Origin: Methylosinus sp. H3A
GTDB taxonomy: Bacteria; Pseudomonadota; Alphaproteobacteria; Rhizobiales; Beijerinckiaceae
DNA length: 64,000 bases
Assembly: GCF_015709455.1 (NCBI RefSeq)
Contig: NZ_JADNQW010000005.1
Coordinates: forward strand, 1,302,001-1,366,000
Direction of reading: 5' to 3'
In this document: in pieces, positions 8,816-17,641 of the stretch
Layout: each line of letters starts with the position of its first letter
Position numbering within the stretch: position 1 is the first letter of the stretch
Notes under the pieces: model-generated
Seen by the model: only the letters and a program-made list of their open reading frames with translations
Told to the model about the DNA's origin: nothing
Databases searched by the model: none
Program-made: the position numbers and the translations under genes

Positions 8816-9000
8816 CTGCGGTCCGTTCTGCGCCGCAAGCGGCGCGTCGAACTGACGAGGTGGTCGTTTAGCGGCTACGAGGCCGCTTGGCAATAGGAAG
8901 ATATTTCCCCTGCCAAGACGCTTGCGCCGCCCTAAGGCTGCGATAATTACCGACGATCCTGATGCCAACGCTCCTTGAATGTAATAAAATAGGATTGATG

Positions 9001-9765
9001 ATGGACGAGTTCGGGTCGACCGGCGCACAGATCGCCTATATCGATTTTCCGCCGCTGACGGAGGATCGCCATGAGCCGATCGTTCTCATTCACGGCTTCG
9101 CCTCGACGCATGCCGTGAATTGGCTCTTCCCCCAATGGGTCAAAACGCTCACCGAGGATGGGCGACGGGTCATCGTGCTCGACAATCGCGGCCACGGCCG
9201 TTCCGAGAAGATCTATGACCCCGCCGCCTATGATCTCTCCCAAATGGCGGGGGACGTCGCCGATCTGCTCGGCCATCTCGGCGTCGAGCACGCCGATGTC
9301 ATGGGCTATTCCATGGGCGCGCGCATCGCCGTCACGCTGGCGCTCGACCATCCGCAGCTCGTGCGCTCGCTCATCCTCGGCGGCATTGGCGCGAATCTGG
9401 TGACCACGGGCCTGCCGCGCGGTCTGGCCGAGGCCATGGAGGCCGAGCGCATAGAGGATATCGACGATCCTCTGCTGAAAATGTTCCGTGGCTTCGCCGA
9501 GGCGACGCGCGGCGATCTTCGCTCCCTGGCGGCCTGCGCGCGCGGGCCGAATCACATCGTCGATCGCGCGCGGCTCGCCAAGATCGAGGCGCCCGTGCTG
9601 ATCTGCGTCGGCACGCGGGACGAGGTGGCCGGCGATCCGCATCCGCTGGAGCCGCTGTTTCCGGACGCCCATGTCGTGGATATTCCAGGCCGCGACCATA
9701 ACCGCGCTGTCGGCGACAGGGTCTATAAGCAGGCCGTGCTCGATTTTCTCGCGCAGCGGGAATAG
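9001..9765 (+). CDS. alpha/beta hydrolase
   Basis: A 254-residue alpha/beta hydrolase fold protein. HGFAST is the oxyanion-hole motif after the first strands, DNRGHGRS the typical loop, and GYSMGA the nucleophile elbow with the catalytic serine. An acidic residue in GTRDEVAGDP and the histidine in PGRDHNRAV complete the triad. I chose the second of two adjacent ATGs because AGGA at 8991-8994 is better spaced. There is no signal peptide, so it is probably cytoplasmic. Substrate is unknown. It sits 21 bases before cysE and may share its transcript. Confidence 0.85.
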   Translation: MDEFGSTGAQIAYIDFPPLTEDRHEPIVLIHGFASTHAVNWLFPQWVKTLTEDGRRVIVLDNRGHGRSEKIYDPAAYDLSQMAGDVADLLGHLGVEHADVMGYSMGARIAVTLALDHPQLVRSLILGGIGANLVTTGLPRGLAEAMEAERIEDIDDPLLKMFRGFAEATRGDLRSLAACARGPNHIVDRARLAKIEAPVLICVGTRDEVAGDPHPLEPLFPDAHVVDIPGRDHNRAVGDRVYKQAVLDFLAQRE

Positions 9766-9786
9766 GGGCGGCGCGGGAGCTCAGCG

Positions 9787-10623
9787 ATGGCGAATGACCG
9801 CGGCCCCGCCCAGCTCGTCGCCCTTTCGGGCGGCGATCCGCTATTCGCCCGCCTCGCCGGCGAGGCCGAGGTCGCCGCGCGGCGCGAGCCGAATATGGCG
9901 GCCTTCCTCTATGCGGCGATTCTCGCGCAGGACAGTCTCGAAGGGGTCGTCGCGCATCGAATCGCACAACGGCTCGCCGGGCCGGACCTGCCGGCGGCGG
10001 TCATCCAGCGCCTCTGCCTCGACCAGATGGCGCGCGACGCCGCCTTCGGCGCCGCGCTGCGCGCCGATCTCATGGCCGTTTTCGACCGCGATCCCGCCTG
10101 CACGCGCCTTTTGGAGGCGGCGCTCTATTTCAAGGGCTTTCACGCCATCCAGACCTTTCGCCTCGCCCATGCGCTATGGCGCTCCGGCCGCAGCGATCTC
10201 GCGCTCTGGCTGCAGAGCCTGTCATCGACAAAGTTCCAGACCGACATCCATCCGCAGGCGCGAATCGGCGCGGGCTTCTTCCTCGATCACGCGACCGGCG
10301 TGGTGATCGGCGCGACCAGCGTCATAGAGCACGACGTCTCGATGCTGCATGGCGTGACGCTGGGCGGCTCGGGCACGGCGGGCGGCGCGCGCCACCCGAA
10401 GGTGCGTCATGGCGTGCTGATCGGGGCGGGGGCCAAGCTGCTCGGCGACATAGAGATCGGCGAGCGCGCGCGAGTGGCGGCGGGCTCGCTGGTGCTGGAA
10501 TCGGTGCCGGCGCACAAGACGGTGGCCGGCGTGCCGGCGCGCGTGATCGGCGATGTGGGCGCGGCCGAACCGGCGCTGACGATGGACCAGATCATCGACG
10601 AGTCGCATGATCCGGGGCTGTAG
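9787..10623 (+). CDS. cysE: serine O-acetyltransferase
   Basis: CysE transfers an acetyl group from acetyl-CoA to L-serine, the committed step of cysteine synthesis. The 278-residue product has the all-helical N-terminal domain (about 1-140) and a C-terminal left-handed beta-helix of hexapeptide repeats. The active-site region DIHPQARIGAGFFLDHATGV and MLHGVTLGGSGTAGGARHPK are strongly conserved in the family. Length is normal. It follows the alpha/beta hydrolase in the same direction. Confidence 0.96.
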   Translation: MANDRGPAQLVALSGGDPLFARLAGEAEVAARREPNMAAFLYAAILAQDSLEGVVAHRIAQRLAGPDLPAAVIQRLCLDQMARDAAFGAALRADLMAVFDRDPACTRLLEAALYFKGFHAIQTFRLAHALWRSGRSDLALWLQSLSSTKFQTDIHPQARIGAGFFLDHATGVVIGATSVIEHDVSMLHGVTLGGSGTAGGARHPKVRHGVLIGAGAKLLGDIEIGERARVAAGSLVLESVPAHKTVAGVPARVIGDVGAAEPALTMDQIIDESHDPGL

Positions 10624-10655
10624 GCGGCTCCGACCTGCTTCCACATCCTCCCTCT

Positions 10656-10732
10656 GCGGCCGAAGGCCGCGTCTCGAAGCGCGCCGAGTCTCGCGGCTCG
10701 CCCTCGTGCTTCGAGACAGCGGCTTCGCCGCT
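10656..10732. repeat. cluster of REP-like palindromes
   Basis: Three hairpins lie in 77 bases after cysE: GCGGCC-gaa-GGCCGC (10656-10670), a long one with arms GTCTCGAAGC (10671-10680) and GCTTCGAGAC (10708-10717), and AGCGGC-ttc-GCCGCT (10718-10732). Dispersed elements with 'TCTCGAAG ... CTTCGAGA' arms are common between genes in Rhizobiales. It may also help end the convergent transcripts of cysE and the toxin-antitoxin pair. There is no U-tract. Confidence 0.7.
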
Positions 10733-10776
10733 TCCTCAGCCCGCAAATCGATAGCTTACGAGTTCTTGGCCGAAGC

Positions 10777-11097
10777 TCACAGGATCGCCTCGATTCCCTT
10801 GCGATCGCAGAGGGCGAGCAGCTTCAGCGAGGGCCCGCTCGGGCGCGTCTCGCCGCGCTCCCATTTGCTGACGAGAATCTTGCTCACATTCAAAGCCAAA
10901 GCGAAGGTCGCCTGGCTCATATTGGCTTTTTCGCGGATTTTCTTGATCGCATCCGGCGAGAGCGGTTCGGCCGGAGTCAGGCAGCTGACGTCGAAACGCC
11001 GCATAGTCGCTTTGTCGATCGCGCCGACCGCATGCAAATCCTCTGCAATCTCGTGAAGAGATCGAAGCGCGTCGCTGCGGTAGCTCTTTTTCGTCAT
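10777..11097 (-). CDS. HigA/NadS-like antitoxin, XRE domain
   Basis: A 106-residue protein with a C-terminal helix-turn-helix (ANMSQATFALALNVSKILVS) followed by WERGETRPSGPSLKLL, the hallmark of HigA-2/NadS-type antitoxins. The start MTKKSYRSDAL overlaps the upstream toxin stop in an ATGA, indicating translational coupling; an in-frame ATG 18 bases upstream lies inside the toxin. Such antitoxins bind the toxin and the operon's own promoter. Here the toxin gene comes first, the order usual for HigBA-like pairs. Confidence 0.88.
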   Translation of the reverse strand: MTKKSYRSDALRSLHEIAEDLHAVGAIDKATMRRFDVSCLTPAEPLSPDAIKKIREKANMSQATFALALNVSKILVSKWERGETRPSGPSLKLLALCDRKGIEAIL

Positions 11098-11462
11098 AGC
11101 TCGATCTTTCGCCAACCTCGTTTTTCGCCGAGAGCTTGCAGCTCAATATCCGTCACCCGGTCCAAAAATCGCGCGAATTCCAAATATTCCGCCATTTCCG
11201 AATCCGTCAGATTCGCCTTTGCGCTTTTGGAGAACAGGTGCAGGAACACGGCGAGCTTCCCCCTTCGGTAAAAGACGATTGCGCGCGACCCTCTCGCAGC
11301 GCTCAGAGTACCTCGCGGGATTCTCTGTTTGATCAATCCCCCACCAAGATCCGCGTCGATCAGCCCGCGCTCGGCCTTTTCGATAGCGGTTCGGCAATCT
11401 TCATCAGAAATTCCCGCTTTTTTCGCTTCGCGTTGAAGCGATTTCGGAATGTGGATGTCCAT
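11094..11462 (-). CDS. RelE/HigB-like toxin
   Basis: A 122-residue protein of the RelE-like toxin family that pairs with NadS-type antitoxins. Diagnostic segments are AIEKAERGLIDADLGGGLIK, the basic strand SRAIVFYRRGKLAVFLHLF and the tail KANLTDSEMAEYLEFARFL. Family members cleave ribosome-bound mRNA, which is inferred here. It is the first gene of the two-gene unit. The DNA upstream (11463-11619) is noticeably AT-rich compared with the surrounding genome, consistent with acquisition. Confidence 0.87.
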   Translation of the reverse strand: MDIHIPKSLQREAKKAGISDEDCRTAIEKAERGLIDADLGGGLIKQRIPRGTLSAARGSRAIVFYRRGKLAVFLHLFSKSAKANLTDSEMAEYLEFARFLDRVTDIELQALGEKRGWRKIEL

Positions 11463-11588
11463 AGCGTCTCCCGCCTCGGGCGAGGCCCAATTTCTTGTCA
11501 GAATCCATCGGCGTCTCCATCACAATATAAATAAAATCAGCTAGTTAGCTTAGACAAAATGCACTGAGGTGCAGACTGTCCGATTTCA

Positions 11589-11613
11589 AAATATAATATT
11601 CCCTATTATATTT
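11589..11613. repeat. perfect AT-only inverted repeat
   Basis: Arms AAATATAATA and TATTATATTT flank the spacer TTCCC, a perfect 10-bp palindrome with only A and T in the arms. It begins 7 bases beyond the parC stop and lies upstream of the toxin-antitoxin unit. It has no GC stem or U-tract for a standard terminator. It could be an operator or a relic of an inserted element. Confidence 0.6.
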
Positions 11614-11619
11614 CAACCC

Positions 11620-13872
11620 CTACCCGAATCGATTGCTCTTCGGGAACCCGCGCGGCGGTAGCCGCCCCGCCTCCGCCCTATGAGCGATCCACTCGCTCAG
11701 CTCGCGCTTGTCCACGGTGAAGGTGCGGCCCGACGAATCGACCCAGGTCAGCCCGTCTGCTAGCGCGAAGACCTTGGCGTCGGCGACGCCGCCGTCCTTG
11801 TAGCGTTGCAGACGCACGCCCTTGCCGCGCGCCATTTGCGGAGCCTCGGAGAGCGGGAACACCAGCAGCTTGCGATTCTCGCCGATGATGGCGACATGGT
11901 CGCCCTCCGCCGGCGTGACGATCTTCAGCTTCGATGGCGGCTCGACGTTGAAGACGGCGCGGCCCTTGCGCGTCGTCGCAACGAGATCGTTCTGCGAGAC
12001 GATGAAGCCGCGCCCGTCGTCGGCGATCAGCAGCAGCATCGCGTCGGGCGTCTGCGGCAGCACTTTCACGATCGCCGCATCCTCGTCGATATCGGCCATC
12101 AGCCGTATCGGCTCGCCATGGCCGCGCCCGCCCGGCAGCTTGGCCGCGTCCAGCGTATAGGCCTTGCCATTCGACGTGAGCGCCAGAACCTTGGACGTCG
12201 TCTGCGCGAAGAAGGATGTCTCCAGGGCGTCGTCGCCCTTGAACTGAAGCTGCGGGAGATCGGCCACATGGCCCTTCAACGTGCGTATCCAGCCCTTCTG
12301 CGTCACGACGATGGTGATCGGCTCGCGCTCGATCAGCGCCTCGGCGAGATCGATGTCGGTCGCCTCGGGCGCATCCTCGAAACTGGTGCGGCGCTTGCCG
12401 AGCTTGGCGTCGGCGTTGATCGTTTTCTTCAGCTCGCGAATCTGCGTGGTGATCGTCTTCCACTGCTTCCCCTCGTCGGCGAGCAGCGCTTCGACTTCCC
12501 TTTTCTCCTCGACGAGCTTCTCATGCTCCTTGCGCAGCTCCATCTCCTCGAGCTTGCGCAAAGCGCGTAGCCGCGTGTCGAGAATATAGTCGGCCTGCAA
12601 GTCGGAGAGCTCGAAGCGCGCCTTCAACGCCTGCTTGGGCTCGTCCTCCTCGCGGATGATGCGAATCACCTCGTCGAGATTGAGGAAGACGATGATCATG
12701 CCCTCGAGCACTTCGAGCCGGCGCACGATCTCCGCCAAACGATGGCGCGAGCGGCGCTCCAGCACCTCGCGACGATGATCCAGCCATTGGCGCAGAGCCT
12801 CGTCCAGCGAGACCACGCGCGGCACGGCGCCGTCGACGAGCACATTCATATTGACGGGGAAACGCACCTCCAGCTCGGAGAGCTTGAACAAGGTCTCCAT
12901 CATCAACGCCGGATCGACGGCGCGCGAGCGCGGCTCGATGACGACGCGCACATCCTCCGCCGATTCGTCGCGCACATCGCCGGCGAGCGGCGCCTTCTTC
13001 TCGACGATCAGCTCGGCGAGCTTCTCGATGAGGCGCGATTTCTGCACGCCATAGGGAACCTCGGTGACGACCGCGACCCATTGCCCGCGCGCGGTCTCCT
13101 CCTTGTGCCAGCGCGCGCGCAGGCGGAAGGAGCCGCGCCCGGTGCGATAGGTCTCGACGATCTGCGCGCGCGGGTCGACGACGATGCCGCCGGTCGGAAA
13201 ATCCGGCCCCTGCACGAAGGTCAGCAATTGCTCGGCGGTGGCGTCGCGATGCGAGATCAGATAGAGCGCCGCGTCGCAGAGCTCGCCGAGATTATGCGGC
13301 GGGATCGACGTCGCCATGCCGACGGCGATGCCCTGCGCGCCATTGGCGAGAAGATTGGGGAGAGCCGCCGGCAGCACCACCGGCTCCTCCTCCTCGCCCG
13401 AATAATTCGGGCGGAAGTCGATCGCGTCCTCGTTTATGCCCTCGAGCAGCAGCCGCGCGACCGCCGTCATGCGCGCTTCCGTGTAGCGATAGGCGGCGGC
13501 GGCGTCGCCGTCGACATTGCCGAAATTGCCCTGGCCGTCGACGAGCGGATAGCGCGAGGAGAAATCCTGCGCGAGGCGCACCAGCGCGTCGTAGATCGCC
13601 TGATCGCCATGCGGATGGAAGGAGCCCATCACATCGCCGACGATCTTCGCGCATTTCTTGAACGGCGTGTTCGGGTCCAGCCGCAGCATCTGCATGCCGT
13701 AGAGAATGCGCCTGTGGACGGGCTTCAGCCCGTCGCGCGCATCCGGCAGCGCGCGGCCGGTGATCGTCGAAAGCGCATAAGTGAGATAGCGCTCCTCGAG
13801 CGCCGTGCGCAATTGGACCGGCAGCGCGTCCCCGCCGCCCTCGTCCCCCGTCGTCGTTCCGCTCTTCGCCAT
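11620..13872 (-). CDS. parC: DNA topoisomerase IV subunit A
   Basis: ParC is the DNA-cutting subunit of topoisomerase IV, which separates linked daughter chromosomes. The 750-residue product shows the winged-helix and tower region at the N-terminus with the quinolone-resistance region [16 protein letters not shown] (about 83-98). The catalytic tyrosine is in [10 protein letters not shown] (about residue 130). A long coiled coil follows (about 430-490). The C-terminal beta-pinwheel is degenerate and lacks a clear GyrA box, which favours ParC over GyrA. Length fits alphaproteobacterial ParC. It stands alone; the next gene upstream is divergent. Confidence 0.95.
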   Translation of the reverse strand: MAKSGTTTGDEGGGDALPVQLRTALEERYLTYALSTITGRALPDARDGLKPVHRRILYGMQMLRLDPNTPFKKCAKIVGDVMGSFHPHGDQAIYDALVRLAQDFSSRYPLVDGQGNFGNVDGDAAAAYRYTEARMTAVARLLLEGINEDAIDFRPNYSGEEEEPVVLPAALPNLLANGAQGIAVGMATSIPPHNLGELCDAALYLISHRDATAEQLLTFVQGPDFPTGGIVVDPRAQIVETYRTGRGSFRLRARWHKEETARGQWVAVVTEVPYGVQKSRLIEKLAELIVEKKAPLAGDVRDESAEDVRVVIEPRSRAVDPALMMETLFKLSELEVRFPVNMNVLVDGAVPRVVSLDEALRQWLDHRREVLERRSRHRLAEIVRRLEVLEGMIIVFLNLDEVIRIIREEDEPKQALKARFELSDLQADYILDTRLRALRKLEEMELRKEHEKLVEEKREVEALLADEGKQWKTITTQIRELKKTINADAKLGKRRTSFEDAPEATDIDLAEALIEREPITIVVTQKGWIRTLKGHVADLPQLQFKGDDALETSFFAQTTSKVLALTSNGKAYTLDAAKLPGGRGHGEPIRLMADIDEDAAIVKVLPQTPDAMLLLIADDGRGFIVSQNDLVATTRKGRAVFNVEPPSKLKIVTPAEGDHVAIIGENRKLLVFPLSEAPQMARGKGVRLQRYKDGGVADAKVFALADGLTWVDSSGRTFTVDKRELSEWIAHRAEAGRLPPRGFPKSNRFG

Positions 13873-14024
13873 ATCGCCGACTCCCGCCCTTTCGGCGTTT
13901 ACTGCATGCGCTTATATCCCGTAGCGACTCTGGCGTGAACCATTGCCGTCCCTCCGCGCTTCCACTAAGACAGCCGAGCTTTCGGGCCCTCTCCCGCTCC
14001 GACGCTAGTTTCGAGCCGCACCTC

Positions 14025-14270
14025 ATGAAGAAGCCTCTGCTGTTCGTATTCGCTCTCGGGGCCGGCCTCGCCGCGGCCCGCGCCGATTCGAAAGCCCTCG
14101 AATTCTCGCTGTTCGACTGGCTCCCCTTCCTGCACGAGGATGCCGCGGAGAAGAAGGAGACGCGCCGCGCCCCCTCGCCGCAGGCGCTGTGCAAGGAAGT
14201 CGAAGTGCCGCTCGACGAGGGCTATGGCGTCAGCCGGCGCGAGCGGCGCGTCGTCTGCGAGGACGAGTGA
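14025..14270 (+). CDS. small secreted hypothetical protein
   Basis: An 81-residue protein starting MKKPLLFVFALGAGLAAARA, a clear Sec signal peptide with likely cleavage after ARA. The mature part is about 60 residues, acidic and basic in patches, with two cysteines (ALCKEV and RVVCEDE) that could form a disulfide. I chose this ATG rather than one 90 bases upstream because the signal peptide begins here. No family recognised. It is divergent from parC and convergent with recO. Confidence 0.65.
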   Translation: MKKPLLFVFALGAGLAAARADSKALEFSLFDWLPFLHEDAAEKKETRRAPSPQALCKEVEVPLDEGYGVSRRERRVVCEDE

Positions 14271-14292
14271 CGCGGAGCCGAGCGAGCCGATC

Positions 14293-15015
14293 CTATGACG
14301 TCGCCGCGGCGGCGACATAAAGCGCGCGCGCCTTCGGCGCCGCCAGGCCGCGCGGGCCGAAGACATTGCGCTCCAAAAAGTGCCCCGTGAGGCGGAAAGC
14401 CGCCGCGAGTTCCCCCGAATCGGCGGGCGTCGGCGCCGCCAGCCGCAGAAAGGCCGGATAAGGCAGCAGCCTGTCCCGCCAGGGCGCCCCCGCCGCACGG
14501 GCCACGGCGCGGCCCGTCTTGGGCGACACAAAGGCGAGGTCCGCCGTCGCTCCCGTCAATGCGCAGCGCTCGAGATCGAGGCCGAAGCCCAGCGCCGCCA
14601 GCAGCGCCAGCTCGAATCGCGCCATCAGCGCCGGGGCGAGATCGAGCGAATCGAGCCGATCGGCGATGACCTCCGCCATATCGAATAATTCGCCATGCGG
14701 ATCGCGCTCCGGCAACAGCCGCAGCAGCGCGCAGAGATGGCCGACGCCATGCAGAGCGAAAGCGCGGTCGATGAGCCGCGCCGCGCGCGAGCGCACCGGC
14801 TCGACGGCGAAGGAGCCGAGGTGCTGCTCGATCCGCGCGCGCCACTGCGCCTCGACGCTATTGCCCGGCTGCAGCACGGAGCGCAGCGCGCGGCCGGCCC
14901 CGCCGCGCACCAGCCCCATATGGCGTCCATGCGCGCGCGTCATCAGCTCCAATATGACCGCGGACTCGCCGTGGCGCTTGACGCCGATGACGAGCCCTTC
15001 GTCCCGCCACTCCAT
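14293..15015 (-). CDS. recO: DNA repair protein RecO
   Basis: RecO works with RecF and RecR to load RecA onto gapped DNA. The 240-residue product opens with an OB fold ([20 protein letters not shown], continuing through [15 protein letters not shown]) and continues into the helical C-terminal domain (about 80-240) typical of the family. The usual zinc-binding cysteines are largely absent, as in other alphaproteobacteria. It starts 7 bases after the DUF1737 gene, so the two probably form a transcript. Confidence 0.93.
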   Translation of the reverse strand: MEWRDEGLVIGVKRHGESAVILELMTRAHGRHMGLVRGGAGRALRSVLQPGNSVEAQWRARIEQHLGSFAVEPVRSRAARLIDRAFALHGVGHLCALLRLLPERDPHGELFDMAEVIADRLDSLDLAPALMARFELALLAALGFGLDLERCALTGATADLAFVSPKTGRAVARAAGAPWRDRLLPYPAFLRLAAPTPADSGELAAAFRLTGHFLERNVFGPRGLAAPKARALYVAAAATS

Positions 15016-15022
15016 CGGCCCG

Positions 15023-15253
15023 TCACAGCTCGGAGAGAGTCACATCCGGCGTGTATTTGAAATCATAGACGTCCTTGGTGATCGCCTGACCGCAGATCAC
15101 CCGGCCCTTGGTCGCGTCGAAGGTGAGCGTCGGCGAGCCATAGAGCGACCAGCCCAGGCTCAGCGCCTCGGTCACGCGCTTGCAGAACTCCACATCGTCG
15201 GGGCCGGTCAGATAGCGATAGACGGTCGATCTCTTGCCTAGAGTAGCGGACAT
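15023..15253 (-). CDS. DUF1737 family protein
   Basis: A 76-residue protein with [20 protein letters not shown] and [16 protein letters not shown], the hallmark of the small DUF1737 family of unknown function. The ATG at 15253 is preceded by GAGGGG; an upstream in-frame ATG lies in sequence without family resemblance. It is followed 7 bases later by recO in the same direction. Confidence 0.85.
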   Translation of the reverse strand: MSATLGKRSTVYRYLTGPDDVEFCKRVTEALSLGWSLYGSPTLTFDATKGRVICGQAITKDVYDFKYTPDVTLSEL

Positions 15254-15382
15254 TGTGACCCCTCGAATGGTTTCGCGGAATGGTTGCGCATTTCGGCGCG
15301 GCCGGCGGGCGATTCGCCCGGGCGCTCCCGCCGTCATCCTCGCGCCCGCAGCCAGGCGCAAGGATTTTCTGCTCGCGCCGCC

Positions 15383-15658
15383 TCAGCGCCGCCCGGCGCT
15401 CAGAAGCCGCAGCACGAGCCAGATCGGCACCACGATGACCGCGCCGGTGATCACATAGCCGAGGACGGTGTGAACGGCCCCGAAGCCGAGCGAAGAAATA
15501 CGATCGAAAAAGCGCCGCGCGCCATGGACGAGGTCCATGGGCTCGATCTCGAGCCACATCAGCAGCGCGCCGACGACGAGCGACACGAACAGCAGCTTGA
15601 CGAGCACTTGCAGCGGCGAGCCGCCGAGAAAATCATGGATTCGGCTATTGGAGGCCAT
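15383..15658 (-). CDS. small integral membrane protein (DUF6460-like)
   Basis: A 91-residue protein with two strong membrane helices: VLVKLLFVSLVVGALLMW (about 18-35) and a C-terminal one, VLGYVITGAVIVVPIWLVL (about 65-83). Between them is a short amphipathic part (LVHGARRFFDRISSLGFG). This arrangement matches a short conserved alphaproteobacterial membrane protein family. Function unknown. It lies between the exported coiled-coil protein and the DUF1737-recO unit, all in the same direction. Confidence 0.75.
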   Translation of the reverse strand: MASNSRIHDFLGGSPLQVLVKLLFVSLVVGALLMWLEIEPMDLVHGARRFFDRISSLGFGAVHTVLGYVITGAVIVVPIWLVLRLLSAGRR

Positions 15659-15686
15659 GCGCGTCCTTCGGTCTCGATTGCGCGGG

Positions 15687-16115
15687 TCAGAGGCTCTCGC
15701 CCTTTGGAGCCTCCTCGCGGAAGAGCTTCATCATGCGCCGCAAGAATCTTTCGGTAAAGGAGAGCGCGCGCTCGAATTCCTCCTCTCCGGGCAGGCCCTT
15801 GCGCGGGACCGCCTCCGCGCCGGCGCCGCCGGGGAGCTTGGCGCGCAATTCGGCGTTCTCGCGGGCGAGGCGCTCGATCTCGCCCTGCAGCGCTGCGCGC
15901 TCCTCCGCGGCGACGCGGCAGACGGAGAGCCCGCCCTCCACCGTGCAGAAGGAGACCGCGCCGGTCTGCTTGTCGAGCCGCAGCAATCCGCCCTCGGCCG
16001 GGCTCATGGCGAAGCGGCCGGCCTCGCTCGGGGGCGGCTCCGCCGCGGGGGCTTCGGCCCGCGCGCCGGCGGCGGCGAGGAGAATGGCGAAAAAGACGAG
16101 GGAAATGACGCGCAT
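15687..16115 (-). CDS. exported hypothetical protein with coiled coil
   Basis: A 142-residue protein whose start MRVISLVFFAILLAAAGARA is a Sec signal peptide. The mature part contains LRLDKQTGAVSFCTVEGGLS, which looks like a small domain with two cysteines (FCTVEGGLSVC). A predicted coiled coil follows (EIERLARENAELRAKL) and then a charged tail (RFLRRMMKLFREE). I do not recognise a named family. An in-frame ATG 60 bases upstream would bury the signal peptide. Confidence 0.7.
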   Translation of the reverse strand: MRVISLVFFAILLAAAGARAEAPAAEPPPSEAGRFAMSPAEGGLLRLDKQTGAVSFCTVEGGLSVCRVAAEERAALQGEIERLARENAELRAKLPGGAGAEAVPRKGLPGEEEFERALSFTERFLRRMMKLFREEAPKGESL

Positions 16116-16203
16116 CGGCTCCGGCCATGTTTCGAGGCCCGGGCCGGATGTGGCGAGCGGCGCCGGGCGCGTCAATAGGGACGAGGCGCGCCGGCCCCTC
16201 CCA

Positions 16204-16599
16204 TCACCGCCGGCGCGAGCCGCGCGGCCGCGAATAAACGCCCGTTCGGCCGCCCTCGAACCGCCGCGACAAGCCGCCGCGCGGCGTGACGGCGAGCTCG
16301 AGCCGGTCGAATTTCATCGGATCGTCCATGCTCGCCTGAAATTTGGAGACGATGAGCGTGACCACATCGCCCTCCCGCGACCAGCAGCCGGAGGCGAGCT
16401 CATCGAGCGCGCCATAGGCGAGCATATAGTCGAAACGCCCGTCGGAGCGCAGCAGCAGCTCCGAGCCGACCTCCATCACGCCGCTCAGATGATACTGACC
16501 GGCGAGCGAGGCGTCGGCCTTCTCGCAATCCGCCGCGGCGGCGCGATCGGCGAACAACGCAATCGCGACGCAGGCCGCCGCGTGGCGGAAAAACCTCAC
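16204..16599 (-). CDS. exported hypothetical protein
   Basis: A 131-residue protein beginning at a GTG that overlaps the stop of the GH25 lysozyme gene as GTGA, indicating translational coupling. The N-terminus (RFFRHAAACVAIALFADRA) is a signal peptide. The mature part contains LAGQYHLSGVMEVGSELLLR and RFDYMLAYGALDELASGCW, a beta-rich small domain possibly binding a ligand. Function unknown; the coupling suggests a periplasmic role alongside the lysozyme. Confidence 0.7.
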   Translation of the reverse strand: MRFFRHAAACVAIALFADRAAAADCEKADASLAGQYHLSGVMEVGSELLLRSDGRFDYMLAYGALDELASGCWSREGDVVTLIVSKFQASMDDPMKFDRLELAVTPRGGLSRRFEGGRTGVYSRPRGSRRR

Positions 16600-17558
16600 T
16601 GCGCGTTGTTCATCGCGGAGGGGAGCATCGCCGGATCCTCCTCGATCAGCTTCTCGAGGCTGCGATTGTCGATCGGCTTCGCCGCAGCCGCCATCGCGGC
16701 CGACGGCGTCTTCAGGCCGGTGGTCGCGCCGAGCCAATCGCGCCATTGCTCGTGGCTGCCATTGAAAGTGTTCTGATCCACGGCGACGGAGATGCCGGGC
16801 ACATGGCCGTCGGAGCGATATTGCCAGAAGGTCCATTTGCGGTCGCCATAGCGCACCGCCGGATGATATTTCGTGGAGCGCACCCAGATCGGATATTCCG
16901 CCAGCGCGCCCGAATGCAGGATCGCCTGATAGAAATCCACCGAGCTGTAGATGATCGGCTTCTTGCCGTAATGGCGCTCCATATCCTCGAGCATGACGCG
17001 CATGTCGCGCAGCACTTCCTCACGATAGAGCGTGCGCTTGCAGCTGCGCGAGGTCGGCGTCGCCTCGACGTCCAGCACCGGCGGCAGCGCGTCCGGCTCC
17101 ACCGGCACGACGGATTTGAAGAACCCCGTCTCCTCATGCGGCGGCCGGCACCAATAGACGAAATGATAGGCGCCGCGCGGCACGCCGGCCGCCTTGGCGG
17201 CCGCCCAATTGCGCTGGAACTTGGAGTCGAGCGCATCGCCGCCCTCGGTCGCCTTGATGAAGGCGAAGGCGACGCCGGACTCCTTCACAGCCTGCCAGTC
17301 GATGTCGCCCTGATATTTGGAGACATCGACGCCATGCACCGAGAATTCCGCGCTGCGCGTCGCCGGATAGGCGTGGAGCTGCGATTCCGGCACGGCATAG
17401 GCGAGATAGGTCGGGTCTTTGCGGGCGTTGACGAGCGGCGCGCTGGTCGCAAAGCGCGGGCGGGCGCTGTACGACGGGTCGATGGCGCTGCCGCAGCCGG
17501 CGAGGGCCGTGGAGAGAAGGAGGGCGGCGGCGGCCGCGAAAAAATCGTTCGATCGCAT
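16596..17558 (-). CDS. GH25 lysozyme, lipoprotein
   Basis: A 320-residue protein with a lipoprotein signal (LLLSTALAGC, lipobox LAGC). The glycoside hydrolase family 25 domain starts with VHGVDVSKYQGDIDW and includes AFAFIKATEG and the catalytic DxE in PPVLDVEAT. Later come KPIIYSSVDFY and WTFWQYRSDGHVPGI. GH25 enzymes cleave the N-acetylmuramic acid to N-acetylglucosamine bond of peptidoglycan. It is probably anchored to the outer membrane and remodels the cell wall; a phage origin is less likely because no other phage genes are present. Confidence 0.92.
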   Translation of the reverse strand: MRSNDFFAAAAALLLSTALAGCGSAIDPSYSARPRFATSAPLVNARKDPTYLAYAVPESQLHAYPATRSAEFSVHGVDVSKYQGDIDWQAVKESGVAFAFIKATEGGDALDSKFQRNWAAAKAAGVPRGAYHFVYWCRPPHEETGFFKSVVPVEPDALPPVLDVEATPTSRSCKRTLYREEVLRDMRVMLEDMERHYGKKPIIYSSVDFYQAILHSGALAEYPIWVRSTKYHPAVRYGDRKWTFWQYRSDGHVPGISVAVDQNTFNGSHEQWRDWLGATTGLKTPSAAMAAAAKPIDNRSLEKLIEEDPAMLPSAMNNAQ

Positions 17559-17641
17559 TGCGCGAAAATATCCCGCAAGCCGGTAACGAAGCGTTAATTC
17601 CCCCCGCCGGACGCGATTCGCCCCCGGCGCGGACGCGCGAC

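Noticed and set aside
8657..9028. Minus-strand frame containing VAQLDRAPDYESGGQEFES
   Set aside because: This peptide is the well-known spurious translation of tRNA-Arg; the frame overlaps the tRNA gene.
12742..13938. 398-codon plus-strand open frame
   Set aside because: Antisense to parC; composition is that of a shadow frame.
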